Source: Salminus brasiliensis
Taxonomy: Eukaryota > Chordata > Actinopteri > Characiformes > Bryconidae
Direction of reading: 5' to 3'
Length of the DNA stretch: 64,000 bases
NCBI RefSeq assembly: GCF_030463535.1
Contig: NC_132900.1
Span: 28,593,956-28,657,955, forward strand
Shown: piece after piece, positions 23,626-35,200 of the stretch
Layout of the letters: each line of letters begins with the position of its first letter
Numbering within the stretch: position 1 is the stretch's first letter
The notes under the pieces: model-generated
Seen by the model: the letters and a program-made list of their open reading frames with translations, nothing else
Told to the model about the DNA's origin: nothing
Databases searched by the model: none
Position numbers and translations under genes: made by a program

Positions 23626-24207
23626 CCACCCACTCTTACTCTTTCTCTCTTCCTACCCCCTTTTTTCTCTCGCTCACCCACTTTCTCCCTCTCTCTCATT
23701 CCTTCTCATATTCTCACCCACTTTTTTCTCCCCCCTTTCTCATCATATGCTTTTCTCCCCCACTCTTACTCCCTCTCTCTCACCCACTTTTACACTCTCT
23801 ACATCTACACCTCTCTCTCTCTCTCTCACATACACACACATACCCCCACACACCTTTCTCACCCACTCCCTCTCTCTTCATATCTCTCCCTCATCCACTC
23901 TTACTCCCTCTTCATCGCTCTCTCTCTCTATCCCTCTCTCACTCTTACCCACTCTCACTCCTCTCTCTCTATTCCTCTCACTCTTACCCACTCTCACTCC
24001 TCTCTCACTCTTACCCACTCTCACTCCTCTCTCTCTCTCTATCTATCCCTCTCTCACTCCTCTCTCTCTATTCCTCTCTCACTCCTCTCTCTCTATTCCT
24101 CTCTCACTCTTACCCACTCTCTCTATTCCTCTCTCACTCTTACCCACTCTCACTCCTCTCTCTCTCTATCCCTCTCTCACTCCTCTCTCTCTATTCCTCT
24201 CTCACTC

Positions 24208-24239
<32 letters not shown>

Positions 24240-24392
24240 TCTCTCTCTCTATCCCTCTCTCACTCCTCCCTCTCTATCCCTCTCTCACTCCTCTCTCTCT
24301 ATTCCTCTCTCACTCTTACCCACTCTCACTCCTCTCTCTCTCTCCCACTCTTACTCCTCTCTCTCCCCCACTTTTACTACTTCTCTTGAGCC

Positions 24393-24431
<39 letters not shown>

Positions 24432-24960
24432 TGTAGATGCAGGTACACACAGGCCAGGTGTGGCGGTGAGAGGGCGGGGCTTAAGGACTCGCTGTAAGAA
24501 TACGGGCGGATCTTTAATGGCTGTAGAGGTGAACCCCGAGGTGAACCCCTGCTCACCCTCCCCGCACAGTGACAGCGAGACAGGACCCCACCGACCCCTC
24601 AGTCGCAGCTTCATTACTGGAGCCCCCGTTCCTCCTTAACCCGCCCGGCCGCCACCTCCTTTAAGGTGGAGGGATCAGTAGAAAAGGCTCGGCTCGTTTA
24701 TTTAAGCACACAGTCCAGCATAACAGCATTAATAACCGACGGGGATGTTTTACCAGCTGCTGCTGATAAAGCGCTACCCTGTCATTAGCTAGCACCCACA
24801 GCTAGCACCCACAGCTAGCAGCCACAGCTAGCAGCCACAGCTAGCAGCTCGACAGTTAGCCTGTAGCTAATGTTTACAGCTCTTACCTTCCCGATTCCTC
24901 TGCGTCGTCAAACTGTCCGGGGACTATCTGCGGCATCTCCGTGCAGCTCCTACTGTCCAT
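15379..24960 (-). CDS. riok1: RIO kinase 1 (atypical serine kinase/ATPase of 40S maturation), 17 coding exons
   Basis: Coding exons in transcript order: 24887-24960, 23042-23276, 21837-21921, 21632-21701, 21042-21084, 20854-20946, 19972-20084, 19795-19875, 19301-19387, 19059-19196, 18754-18857, 17946-18052, 17583-17648, 17313-17429, 17170-17223, 16747-16884 and 15379-15489. They total 571 residues, close to human RIOK1 (568). RIOK1 acts in cytoplasmic maturation of the pre-40S subunit. Visible are an acidic run (E7D8, ~61-75), [14 protein letters not shown], the P-loop-like STGKE (196-200), lysine K217 in AIKIYK, the catalytic loop HADLSEFN (D333), the metal-binding D350 in YIIDVSQ, an acidic C-terminal stretch (~495-520) and a basic tail ending KKGR. 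All key kinase residues are present. All boundaries are GT/AG. Confidence 0.97.
15490..15551. other. Short unique part of riok1 intron 16 next to the last exon
   Basis: This ~60-bp stretch contains a run of nine G (15520-15530), seen as a C-rich acceptor tract on the transcribed strand. The rest of intron 16 is mostly MITE. Confidence 0.5.
15552..15867 (-). mobile_element. MITE copy in riok1 intron 16
   Basis: It starts with the inverted right end (cacaatgtgtccaaaatgtt) and ends with the inverted left end (tcccaatacttttgaccata, tagta). The interior has the family's ctgaatgcaatcaaatcct and tctagtagaaagccttcttc strings. It is nearly full but lost part of its middle (about 316 bp). Confidence 0.9.
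16241..16745 (+). mobile_element. Full-length MITE copy ending at the riok1 exon 16 splice donor
   Basis: The left end (ggacaaaagtactgggacac) and right end (gtgtccacaaatatttggac, then acacagtgtgta) bound a ~500-bp element with the family interior (ggggggctttatatcccttt). On the riok1 strand the exon 16 donor is AAAG followed by GTACAC. The TA is the apparent target dinucleotide, so the transposon end begins at intron position 4. Confidence 0.9.
16981..17113 (+). mobile_element. MITE right-half fragment in riok1 intron 15
   Basis: The strings ggggggctttatacccctct, attaggcagcatggagccaa and atatttggacactgtgtgtg match the right half of the family. No left end is present. It occupies about half of a 285-bp intron. 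Confidence 0.85.
18355..18480 (+). repeat. Dispersed unclassified repeat (copy 1)
   Basis: The pattern gtgaatctgggagttgttct, catgatgaaaggaccaatag and acattgacttccactgacag is found again, with changes, at 49690-49815 and inverted at 39630-39720. It is a dispersed repeat family of unknown class. Confidence 0.6.
18524..18731 (+). mobile_element. MITE copy with internal deletion in riok1 intron 11
   Basis: Family strings include atcctgcttttgttggagtt, ctgtccagggaagaagga and gtccacaaacttttggac. The left terminus is worn and much of the centre is missing. Confidence 0.8.
20150..20460 (-). mobile_element. MITE copy in riok1 intron 6
   Basis: It begins with the inverted right end (tgtccgaatgtttgcggaca) and continues through ctactttaagttgcaccc and ggggtataaagccccccagc to the worn region at 20440. 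The left terminus is not recognisable. Confidence 0.8.
21112..21577 (+). mobile_element. MITE copy filling most of riok1 intron 4
   Basis: The left end is cactatatggacaaaagtat, preceded by TA. The right end is worn (gtccacaaacatttggagag). The intron is 547 bp (21085-21631) and the element is ~466 bp. Its left end is about 27 bp from the exon 5 acceptor. Confidence 0.9.
22030..22965. other. riok1 intron 2, unclassified DNA
   Basis: No exon is recognised. Positions 22680-22880 repeat short gttgctagg / ggttgctatgg strings, an irregular simple-sequence region. Confidence 0.5.
22970..23009. repeat. (CA)n microsatellite next to riok1 exon 2
   Basis: An uninterrupted run of about 20 CA units ends about 30 bp from the exon 2 donor, on the intron side. 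Confidence 0.95.
23508..24430. repeat. CT-rich polypyrimidine tract in riok1 intron 1
   Basis: About 0.9 kb is almost pure C+T with occasional A. It includes pure (CT)n blocks at both ends and a tandem pattern (ctctctattcctctctcact) in the middle. The transcribed strand of riok1 is GA-rich. Long plus-strand ORFs of up to 383 codons are translations of this repeat (SLSLSL, HSYPL). Confidence 0.95.
24788..24850. repeat. 13-bp tandem repeat beside riok1 exon 1
   Basis: About five copies of acagctagcaccc / acagctagcagcc lie within intron 1, ending about 40 bp from the exon 1 donor. Confidence 0.9.
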
Positions 24961-25130
24961 CCTGGAGAGAGACAACACGCCCGAAAATACAGCAAACTGA
25001 CCAGCGTTAGCCAGCGAGCTAAACACAGGCACTGGACACACTGAGGACAACGTGGGTACGGGTGGCGAGAGGGATCAGTCCAGGGGAACGAAACGCGAAA
25101 TGCAAATCTCGCTGTTTACCGTTTGCTGCC
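24961..25130 (-). promoter_or_regulatory. riok1: Probable riok1 5' UTR and promoter
   Basis: This lies directly upstream of the riok1 ATG. It is richer in CpG than the AT-rich DNA beyond 25140 (for example gtgggtacgggtggcgag and acgaaacgcgaaatg). No TATA box is seen. It is inferred from position and composition. Confidence 0.45.
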
Positions 25131-25139
25131 ACAGCCTCA

Positions 25140-25620
25140 AAGTGTCAGGATAATATAATAATAATAATAATAATAATAATATTTAAACACTTTAAAGGTT
25201 TCTTAAAATTTAAGAAACAATTCCATTTAATTTAATAAATAATCCCCTGATTATACCATTCCCTTTCATTCAAAATATAATTCCCTCAATTTAATAAATC
25301 GCTCCCTCAGTTTAATAATTCATCAATTTAATTCCCTTCGTTTAATAAACCGTTCCCTCCATTTAATAATTCAATTTAGCTAATGAATAATTCCCTTAAC
25401 TTAAATCGTTCCCCCAAATTAATAAATCATTCCTTCAATTTAATAAACCATTCCCCTTCATTTAGTTAAAAACATAATTTCTTTAATTTAATAAATAATG
25501 ATCAATTAAACAATAATTAAGCTTTTTAGTTTAATAAATAATTTCATCCATTTAAAATATTATTACATTTAATTTGATAAATCATTCTCTCAGTTTTATT
25601 AATTATTCCCTGATCCTTTA
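25140..25620. repeat. AT-rich degenerate tandem array
   Basis: An (AAT)n run at 25157-25180 is followed by many imperfect copies of a ~21-bp unit like gttccctccatttaataatt. It is irregular and probably old. Confidence 0.75.
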
Positions 25621-26330
25621 GTAGCTCAGCAGAATCATTTTAATGTTTTTAATTGAATCTATTTTAATGTTATTTGAAGAGTTTAATTCATAATGACTTT
25701 ATTTTTGGTGTTCTACAGCTCACTCCACCAGCTCAGACACATTAAACAGGCTTTTTATATTTTTCTCAGTTTCTCACTTCCTGTTCATTATTTAAAGACG
25801 CACAGGACAAACATTGGACTGATTGTACACCTTAATTATCTGCAAACAGACGAGACTTTTGTGTGAGCTCTACTGTACAGCTCTGCCTACAGGACAGGAT
25901 CCACATGAGCCTTAGGTCACCTCAGCCAGTGTGAAGCACCTGCCTGCCTATGGATGGCCTGCTGACAGTGGAACAGAGCACAGTACTCTGGGGTGATGGA
26001 GCTCTAGCCACTACCGATAGGTACCTTCAGGATGAGCTGGTGTGGTGTTAGGAGCTACAGCTAGTGTGAAGGGGGACAATCTTCACACCAATACCCCTCA
26101 TTTTAGAAGAAACGTTGGATGCCCCCAAGACCTTATGACCCATTATGACCCTTACAAAAAAAAAAACAAAAAAAAATATATATATATATCAACCAATGGT
26201 GATCCTAGTCCAAGACTGGGAAACCAATTCTCCAAACTTAAATACAGTGGGGAGCTCTCCAGTCAAAGTTTTCTAGAAAGCATTTTTACCAAGCACCTTG
26301 CTGAACCTGTGAAGTTCTGCCAGCTCACTT
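25621..26330. other. Intergenic DNA between riok1 and rreb1
   Basis: No gene is recognised. A short A-rich/(TA)n run lies at 26155-26190. Confidence 0.5.
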
Positions 26331-26579
26331 CATGTCCAAATGTTTGTGGACACCCCTTATAATGAATGCATTTAGCTACTTTAAGCTGCTCAGATTGCTA
26401 ATACTAGCCTCTGTAGAGAAGTCCAGCCAATAGAATAGACTAGACTCTCTGGAGAAGATAAACATGAACCTACTGGCACCATGCTTGTAGCCTAATGCCA
26501 GGCATGGGCCATATGAGGGGTATCCTGGACAGTGGAGACAGTTTCATCAACAGAAGCAGGATAAACTCTTTTAGTAATC
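26331..26579 (-). mobile_element. MITE copy, left end deleted
   Basis: It begins with the inverted right end (gtccaaatgtttgtggacac) and includes ctactttaagctgct and cctaatgccaggcatgggc. It stops at caacagaagcaggataaact without the left terminus. It lies just beyond the probable rreb1 poly(A) site. Confidence 0.85.
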
Positions 26580-26629
26580 CTCTTTATATTTCAGCAGAAA
26601 TAAAAGAACTGAGGCGTGCTGAATTTCTC

Positions 26630-29277
26630 ACTCTTTCTTAGTGTATATTTATTGTTTGAATGATTGTATTGTATTGTATCAGAACAGGGCCAGAAAAAAA
26701 AAATCAACACACTAGCTTTCTAAAACTGAACAAACACGAGAGAGACAAACATGTGCAATCCCTTTGACAAATGCAGTCGTTCAACAGTGATGAAACACAA
26801 ACAGCTGAAAGGTTTAAAACATGCAGAATCACGAGGAGAAGGACGACGGTGAAAATGAGGACAACAACGTTTGAGATGAAGCCAAAAGGCGGTCGGTTTC
26901 CTGAAGAGATTCACATTCGTATGCATGTAGTAACTGTAGTGACTGCTTTGCTTGCTGTAGAAGCGAGAGCCAGTAGGTCGCCGCCCACAAAGCTCAAGAT
27001 TATCTTACATATGCATAATTTGAGGAGCCCCTGAGAAAGAGAAGAACTGGTAACCACCAAATTAATTAGACATGCAAAAATAGAATAAAAAGAAAGGGAA
27101 AAAGAAAAAAGAAAACCATCCACTAATCCAAGTAGACGATCATCATCGACTCGACTGAATCCGTTTCAAGGTCCAGGAACGATTATGTACTTAGTTAATG
27201 CACGTGTGTGTTGGTGGGGGCTGCATTATAAACAAAGACAGACAAACAGACAAACAAACAAGCAAACAAGCAAACAATCATATCATAAAACGTAATTTAT
27301 GGCAAATAGCTCAGATAAAAAGAACTGATAATATAAAGAACTTCAAGATTGTTCAGTGCTACGGTCATCGTTCTTCTACGGATTCTCCTTGTAGCACATA
27401 TGGAGTCCACATGGCTTCTTCGCACAAGCTCTGACCACTCTCTCCAAGATCAATAAATACATAAAATATTCAGTGTGTTGTCTATCGTTGATAATTGCGC
27501 GTACACACACACACACACGCACACACAAATAAACAAACAAACAAACACACTACGTAAGCAAGCACACATTTCTCATAAACCATACCATAGTAATGACTTA
27601 AGAAAAAATAATAATAAAAAAATTGATTTGTTTTCGCAAATATAGTTTTGACGCATCTCCGAACTCTGTGTTGTGTTTCGTTGGGTAAACACTAAACACT
27701 GTTCCATGAACCCCAGCTGCTGGAACCTGAACACAATCCGAGAGAACCAGGCCCAGCAGTGGCTGGAGCTCAGAGACTTTTCTCCAGACGGAAACGGGGC
27801 GAGGGGGCGGGGCTTGTATTGCTGGTCTGTAACATTGCATAGGTGTGCTCTGCTCGGAGATGCAGCGTTTCCATTGCTGGTCGAAGTGGGGTGAAGCGCG
27901 TTCTGTCACATCTTAATATTTACACAAGTGACGCAAGGCCTGCTTCTTTCTAGCCAACCGGACGAAGTCTACGAGGCGAGGTCTACAAGGTCACGGATGA
28001 AGTGTAAGGAGGGGGGCAGTGTGAACAGCATCGTTGTAGTAGGTAAGGCAACCAACAGCAGGGCGATTTCAAGTATACAACCCACGGATCGAGCACAAAC
28101 ATCACTGGAGGAAAAATATCTACAGGAAAAAGGAAAAAAAGAAAGAAAGAAAGAAAGCAACTTTGATTCAAATTGTAATTAAATACAAAGTGTGGCGGAA
28201 AGCCAGGATGCAGCCGCCGTGTGTGAAAGCTTGTATGGCCTATTCATCGAATACAGTGCACATCCTGAAGCTTAGATGATGCCTAGGTGGGAAACGCAGT
28301 GGCCAACAACAACAACAAAAAAAATACTACACTGGATTTGAGGTGTCAGTCAACTCCTCAGCGATGGATTAAAAAATATCCAATGAATTGTATGAACGCA
28401 AGCTCAGATTAATCCAGAAATGAGCATATACAGGTCTGCACACTGCAGCAGTTTCCCAGCTACGGAGACTAACAGCGGGGGAACTCTGGGAGTACAAGCT
28501 TTCACCCATGGACTGCGTCTTTACGTCTGGATTTACACCCCGAACCACCAGGGGGAGCTGTCTCAACCGCCAGCTATTATAATCACTTTGGAGAACATCA
28601 TTTAGCACTGAAGCTCAAGCGGAAGGGGAAGGAAAAAAAAAAAAAAAAAAAAAAAAAAAAGATGGTGGGGGAAAAAAAAAAAAATGTACACGACAGGCAA
28701 ATATTGCCAATAAAGAACTGACCGACGGTCACCCCAACTTAAAAAAAAAAAAGACCAGGCCACTGGGTTACACAGTAAGTCCTCCAAAACCTAAATAAGC
28801 CTAATCTCTGAAAACTCTGCAGAGTAAAGGCCTCTTCATCAGAATGCCGTTCGAGCGAATCTAAAAACAAACTGGAATTTACGTAAGAATAATACATTAT
28901 AAATGGTACTGATATATAAACCATCGGCTTATCATACAAAACATACTAATTTGATATAAAGACTTACATGTGATCAATTAATAAAAAAACCCAAAAAACA
29001 ATCATATACATTTGATTAAAATAGCACTGTCCAGTTACATGTTGATCCAAATCTCTGGAAAAAAAAAATCTAAAAAATTTAAGGCATTGAGAGAAAAATT
29101 GCTGTTGCCAAAAAAAAAAAAAAAAAGACTCTCCAGTTTTGGATATTTCATGCATGACAAAGCCTGCATGAGGAGATTACTGGTGGATGCCACCGTCTCT
29201 TAGTGTTTGTGGAAGATCAGTGAAGTATGGCACAGGATCATTAAACAGTCAATCAGTACGTCCTCCTTTTGCCCGTC
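26630..29277 (-). other. rreb1: Probable 3' UTR of rreb1
   Basis: After the rreb1 stop (29278-29280) about 2.6 kb has no coding frame and none of the MITEs or SINEs common elsewhere. This fits transcribed 3' UTR. A minus-strand AATAAA lies at 26648-26653. A-runs at 28631-28660, 28673-28684, 28740-28752 and 29108-29126 appear as T-runs in the transcript. The extent is inferred. Confidence 0.55.
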
Positions 29278-32200
29278 TTACAGAACAGGCTTGTCTGCGG
29301 TTTCCTGGTTGTCCGTGAGCCCGGAATCCCCTGTCTCTTTGGGTTTGGTGTTGTCCGCAGGCGGGTGGGAGTCCACAGGTGCATCTGCTTTAGATTTTTC
29401 TACTTGAGGCTCCTGGAGAGGCTCCGCCGAAGAATCGTCCTTTTCCTCCATGCCAGTTTCACTGTTCACCGGTTGGTGCTTTTCGTCGTCTGCCTGGAGC
29501 GCTGAGCCATTGCTCTCAGTCTCGTTCTCAGTGTGACCAGCTGCCTCGCTCTCACTTCCAGAGGAACAATGAAGCTCTTCTCCCTCCGCTGCGCTAGCGT
29601 CCCCTCGTCCCCCGTCGGTCTCTTCGGGGTCGTCGCCCCCCTCTGCCCCTTTGCTGTCTGGCGTTTTCTGGTGGATGCGCTGATGCCTCACCAGGCTGTG
29701 CTTCAGCGTGAAGGTCCGCTCACAGGTTTGACACTTGTAGGGCCTTTCTCCTGCGAGGAGACCACGAGGACAACAGTTACAAAAGGCACTACATAATACA
29801 CATACATTCTCATGTCCAAATGTTTGTGGACACCCCTTCTAATGAATGTATTCGACTACTTTAAGTTGCACCTGTTGCTGACACAGATGTGCAAATGCAT
29901 GGGTGCACACACACACACAGCTTAATTTCTAGTCTAGCACCTGTAGAGTAGAGTAGAGTAGACTCTATGGAGCAGAAAACATTATGAACCTACTGGCATT
30001 GTGCTGCCTAATGCCAGGCATGGGCTAGAGGAGCCCCTCAGCATTGAGCTGTGGAGAATAGTGTTCTCTGGAATGACCGTTGGTGCTCCATCCAATACTT
30101 GGGACGACTTGGGGAGTTGGGGATGACTAACTAACTAACTCACTAACGCTCTTATCACTGCATGCAATCAAATCCTCACAGCAATGCTCTAGCAAAATCT
30201 AGTAGAAAGCCTTCTTCCCTGGACAATAGAGAGAGTTACTCCAACAAAAGCAGGACAGATTCTCTTTTTAATACCCTTGATTTCAGAAGAAACAATGAAT
30301 GAGCAGGTGTCCCAATACTTTTGTCCATATAGAGCATAATGAACAAGTTCTTACCTGTATGGGAACGCATGTGCCTGGTCAAGTCTTGTAGGCTCCAGAA
30401 GCGCTTGCTGCACACGCTGCATATCTTCTTCCTCTTGTCAGCTTTACCTCCTGGAGACTCGTTCTCCTCTTCTAGACCTCGGAGCTCTGAGGAGCAACCC
30501 TCTTCCTCCTCATCGCTTCTCTCCTCCTTCTGTGCCTCCTTTTCTTCTTCTTCTTCTTCTTCTCCTCCGCCTTCTTCTCCTTCTCCTCCGGTCTCCAGAA
30601 CACTGCTGCTGTCCTCCTCTTTCTCAGCAGCACTCAGCTGCTGCTCCACCTCGTTTACAGGGCAGGTGTCGGTGCTGGTGTTGGTGATCGCCGCTTGGCT
30701 GCACTCCAGAGGCTGTGTTCTCCCTTTCTTGCCTGCGTCATCCTGCTGGTTATCCGGTGAATGAATCTTCTGGTGCCGGCTGAGGGTGGCGGCGTGGCGG
30801 AAGGTCTTTTTGCAGGTACTGCATGTGTGAGGAAATTCCTCTGATGCAGGTTTCTCAGGTTCCACAGGTTCCACAGGTTCCACAGTAGGTTCGGTATCTT
30901 CAGGCTGCTGCTGCAGCTGCGGCGGCGGCGGCTGCAGCTGCGGCTGCTGCTCAGCTTCGGACAGCTTGAAATCCATGAGCTTGCTTCCAAAGTTCATGTC
31001 AAGACTCTTATTGCTGTGAGAATCGTCGTCGTTCTCACTGATATCAGTGTTCGTGTGAGCGCACTCGACAGATTTCACACTTTCAGCGTCTTTCATGCAC
31101 TCTGCTTGTTCTGTGGCTGTGTGCTTGGGCTCCTCGGCCAAAACATCAGTGACTATGCTTTCCTCCTCTTTTCCAGGAATCACAGAATCGTCCATCGCTG
31201 TGAGCTTGGAATCAGAAATGCCCTCTACAGACAAACACAAGTAGATTAACAATCTCCCTGCAAAAGACTGAGTGTCACTGTGTAGATGGAGGTACGCGGG
31301 TCATACCTGTACTTTCCTGGGACCCATCATCAGCTTTGGGCTTAAGATGCGCTTCAGCGTTCGGCAACATGTTGCGACTGGATAGGCCGTGCTTACGGAG
31401 AAGGTGGCGCTCACAGTTGGATTTGGTGGAGAAGAAAGCATCACACTGAGGACAAGGGAATGGCTTTTGGCCTGAGAGAAAGAGCAATACAACTGTTTAC
31501 GGTGAGCTGCATCACCTATATACGGCACTTTATCAGAATAAAGAACATATAACCCATCAGCCACAACATTAACACCACTTCACCGAGTCAGCAAGTAAAC
31601 AGTGAGTTACTCGAAGGTGACGATGGTGATGGAAGCAGGAAAAACGGTCAAGCGTAAGAGTCAGAACGAGATCCGACATCTCCAAAACATCAGGCGGGTC
31701 AGGTTTTGAGGGGTGTTCCTGGTATGCAGTGGTCAGCATCTACTACCACCACCTGTGAACTGGCGCCAGGGTCATAAGCACCTATGGGTCGCCGATGCGA
31801 CCCATGGAGGCTCCACCTCACAACTTACAGCACTTCTAAAAAGGGATCTGCTGCTAACGTTAGTCTCGGTGCCGAGACAGCCTCGAATGCTCAGATCTGT
31901 TATGGCGGAATAAAGAGCACCTACTCAATATTAGGCTGGTGGTGTTAGTGTTATGGCTGATCAGTGTACAACCCAGCTGTCTATATATATTGATTGAAAT
32001 CGGTCATTTTTGTTTTGTACTGTAATTTGTCCTCATTTTTAATTACTAACTCCAAGTCGTATCTTTTGGTTTGAATCTAACCAAAGCTGACAAGCATAAA
32101 CACACCCCAAGTCACTTCACAATTTTTATGGAGGTAATGTCTGACCTGTATGTGTCAGCATGTGCCGCTGTAAAGAACTGGTCCAAGGGAACACCCGAGG

Positions 32201-35200
32201 GCAGTAGGGGCACTTCATCTTCTGCACAGAGTTTGAGTAGGCATTCTTCTTCCCTTTGCTCTGCAGCTGGACCTTCTGCTTGTCCTCTTTTCCCTCCTTC
32301 TCTTCTTCACTGGTAGACTGTTTCTCCTTCTCTGGCTCCACCTGCCTGGGCTGCAAGTATGGGGTGAACTTGTTAGCATCAGTAGTGGCCAGCATTTTCT
32401 CCACACTTGGAAACTCCCCGCTAGACTCCAGGTCGAGCCCACCGACAGCCGCGGCCGTAGGACTGCAAACCTCTTCCTTGAACGGCCTTTTCTTCACTCT
32501 CCTTTTCGAGGAATCTAGGGAAGAACCACTGAAAGTGGACTCTGAACTGGAACACTTCTTGTCATTGAGGATTTCACCACCCATTAGTCCATCACTTTTC
32601 TCAGTGCTTATGCCCGTCTTGAGCAGCACTGGGGCAGCAGACACTGAGGAGATTATCTGGGCAATGGAGGCCAAGGGGGGCATGTCTGAAGTGTTGGAGG
32701 CAGCAACTGGTTTGGGCAGCAGTGGTTTCAGGCGTGTGGTGGGCTTGGTCAAATCACAAGTGAGAGCAGAGGCAAGGGCAGGGATCGAGAGTGGAAGAGC
32801 AGCATGGACACGGCCAACCTTTCCTGAAGACCTGTCCGTGCTTGGGGAAGGAATCTCTTTCTTGATCTCCTGTTGAAACAGTGATGTGGTATCCATAACT
32901 TCCCTCTTTACCTTCTTCGCTTCGGGACCCTTCGGAATGGAAAGGTCAATGGGCTCCATCGAGCAGTCGTTTGCTGATGACATGGAGGAAGCAGCGGCCT
33001 CAGGTTTCACATCTGGGCCATTGGTCTTTAAAGACTTGCTAGAGAAATCCAAGGGCTGCTCTTGATCCGCATCTCCAGAGAAAGCGTCCAGGTCCTGTTT
33101 GCCAGATTGAGTCTGAATGGATTGCGGGAGCCCATTTGAGGCTGGAACTGGAGAGCTGGCCTCGACAGATGAGGCAACAGTGGCGGGGACTGAAGTGTTG
33201 ATGTGTTCCTCTATCTCCCTCTCTGGGACATCTGGGTGCTGCTTCAGCAGGTGATGAATACAGTTCCTTTTGGCCAGAAAGGCTGCTCCACACTGGCGGC
33301 ATTCAAATGGCTTCTTCTGGCACCCGTTGTGAGTTCTCAGGTGAATCTGGAGAGCCCTGTAGCTCTTCAAGTACTCTCCGCAATAGCGGCAGGATGTGCC
33401 TCCCGCACCAGCAGAATCCAGGAGCTCCTGTGTAGTACCACCAACTAAACCACTTGTGCTGGAGGAGGTGGTAACATACTCAATGTTCTTCTCGATCTCT
33501 TTCCGAGTGTTCTTCATGTGTTTCTTGCGCAAATGACGCTCACAGTTGGCCTTGACCGTGAAAGGGTAGTGACAGAGGCGGCAGACGTACGGCCGCTCAC
33601 CGCTGTGCGTCCGTAGATGGCGGATTAACGTGGCATTGTCTGGAGCAGCGTAGGTGCAGATGCTGCACTGGTAAGGAGAGGTTCCCAAGTGATGCCGCAT
33701 ATGTGCCTGGAGGCCTCCTGGGAAGGAGAAGACCTGTGTACAGAAGCGACAAGGGTATTCAGTCTTGGAGATCTTCTTGCCACTTGGTGCTCTTATTTCT
33801 TTCTCTTTACCCCCAACCTCCTCCTGCTTGATATTTGTAGTAGATGGGTTGCAAGCCACAATTGTTGCCCCTGATCCATCTGCCCCTAGATGGGTGTTCT
33901 CCCAGTTAGTAGGAGAGGATGAGGATGAAGAAGAAGGGGAGTTTGATGACTGCTTGGAATTGAGAAGAAGTTGGCCTGCAAGCGGTGGTAGGCCAGGGCT
34001 TATGCAACCCGAAGAAGCTTGCTGGGCATTCATGACCGGTGGGGGTGTCGTGGAGGTTCCCATGCTGGATCGCGGCGTCACCAGAGGCTTCGGTTTGAGA
34101 GGGGTGATCTGTTTGGGATCGGCCTGCAGGGGACTTCCTGGACCTTTAGAAAGCAGCGGTAAAGACACCTGAGAGGCAGCCAACTTCAGGATCTGCTGGA
34201 TATCAGCCAGGTCCACACCTGCTGGATTACTCACCGGCCGGACAACCAAACCACTGTTGACAAGCCCCCCTTGAAGCGGCTGCAACGACAGGAAGCCGAC
34301 TCCAGTGCTCTTGTTCAAGCCTTGAATAGAGATAGGGTCTAGAACACAGAGGCCGAGACCGCCACTGGTCTCTTGAGGTAGATTGGTAGCAGGGGACTCG
34401 ACATGGATAAACCGGATGCTGTCTAACATTTCTTGCTGTATCTCGTCCTCTGACCGCTCGGGCTTGGCCAGCGAAGAAAGCTGAAGGCCGAGGGACTCCA
34501 TGAAATCTTTCTGTCCGTTCACAGCATGGGTCTCCTTGTGTGGTGCCGATTCAGCTACCTCTTTGGGCTCCGCAAAATCACGGCCTGTAGGTGCATCTGC
34601 GGTAGTGTCAGTTTCTTGTTTCTGGGCTTCAGCACAGGAGTCTGCACTACCTTTGTGCATGGCAGTGTGTAGATCCAGGGATACCTGAAGAGGAAAGGCC
34701 TTGTTGCAGACTTCACAAACAAACCTATGGAACTTGCTGGAGCAGCGCCGCAAGTTCGTCTCACACCAAACCTGAAATAAGAAACACAAAGTTCATGAAG
34801 GCATCAGGACAAGTCATCATAATACTCAAAGCTGGTTTCTGGTCCAAGTGTGCAATTTACACGGTTCTAACCTGTGCAATTTGGGGAAACTTGTGGCAGG
34901 AAAAGTCAATGAAGGACAGATCGCTAAAGCCCAGGGGGATTGAAGGGTTGCTCTGGATGAAAGGCTTTCCTGTGGGATCTGTGGGCAGTTGCTTATGAAT
35001 CACTGAATTGTGGCGAAGGAGGCCTCGGTGCGTACGGAAGGTGACGCAGCACAGGTTACACCTAGAATAAAAAAACGAAAACAGTCTGTAAACAAAGTCT
35101 CCAAGAAAACAAAGAACACAACAATTAACCACAAAGCTTTGCGCAGGTGCAGAAATCTGCATACAAGCATTTTAGTGCTCCCACCTGAGTGCAGTATCAG

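Noticed and set aside
23488..24639. 383-codon plus-strand ORF rich in SLSLS and HSYPL
   Set aside because: It translates the CT-rich tract in riok1 intron 1, and overlapping frames are equally open.
32256..32876. 206-codon plus-strand ORF
   Set aside because: It is antisense to the large rreb1 exon 8, whose minus-strand frame encodes conserved zinc fingers.
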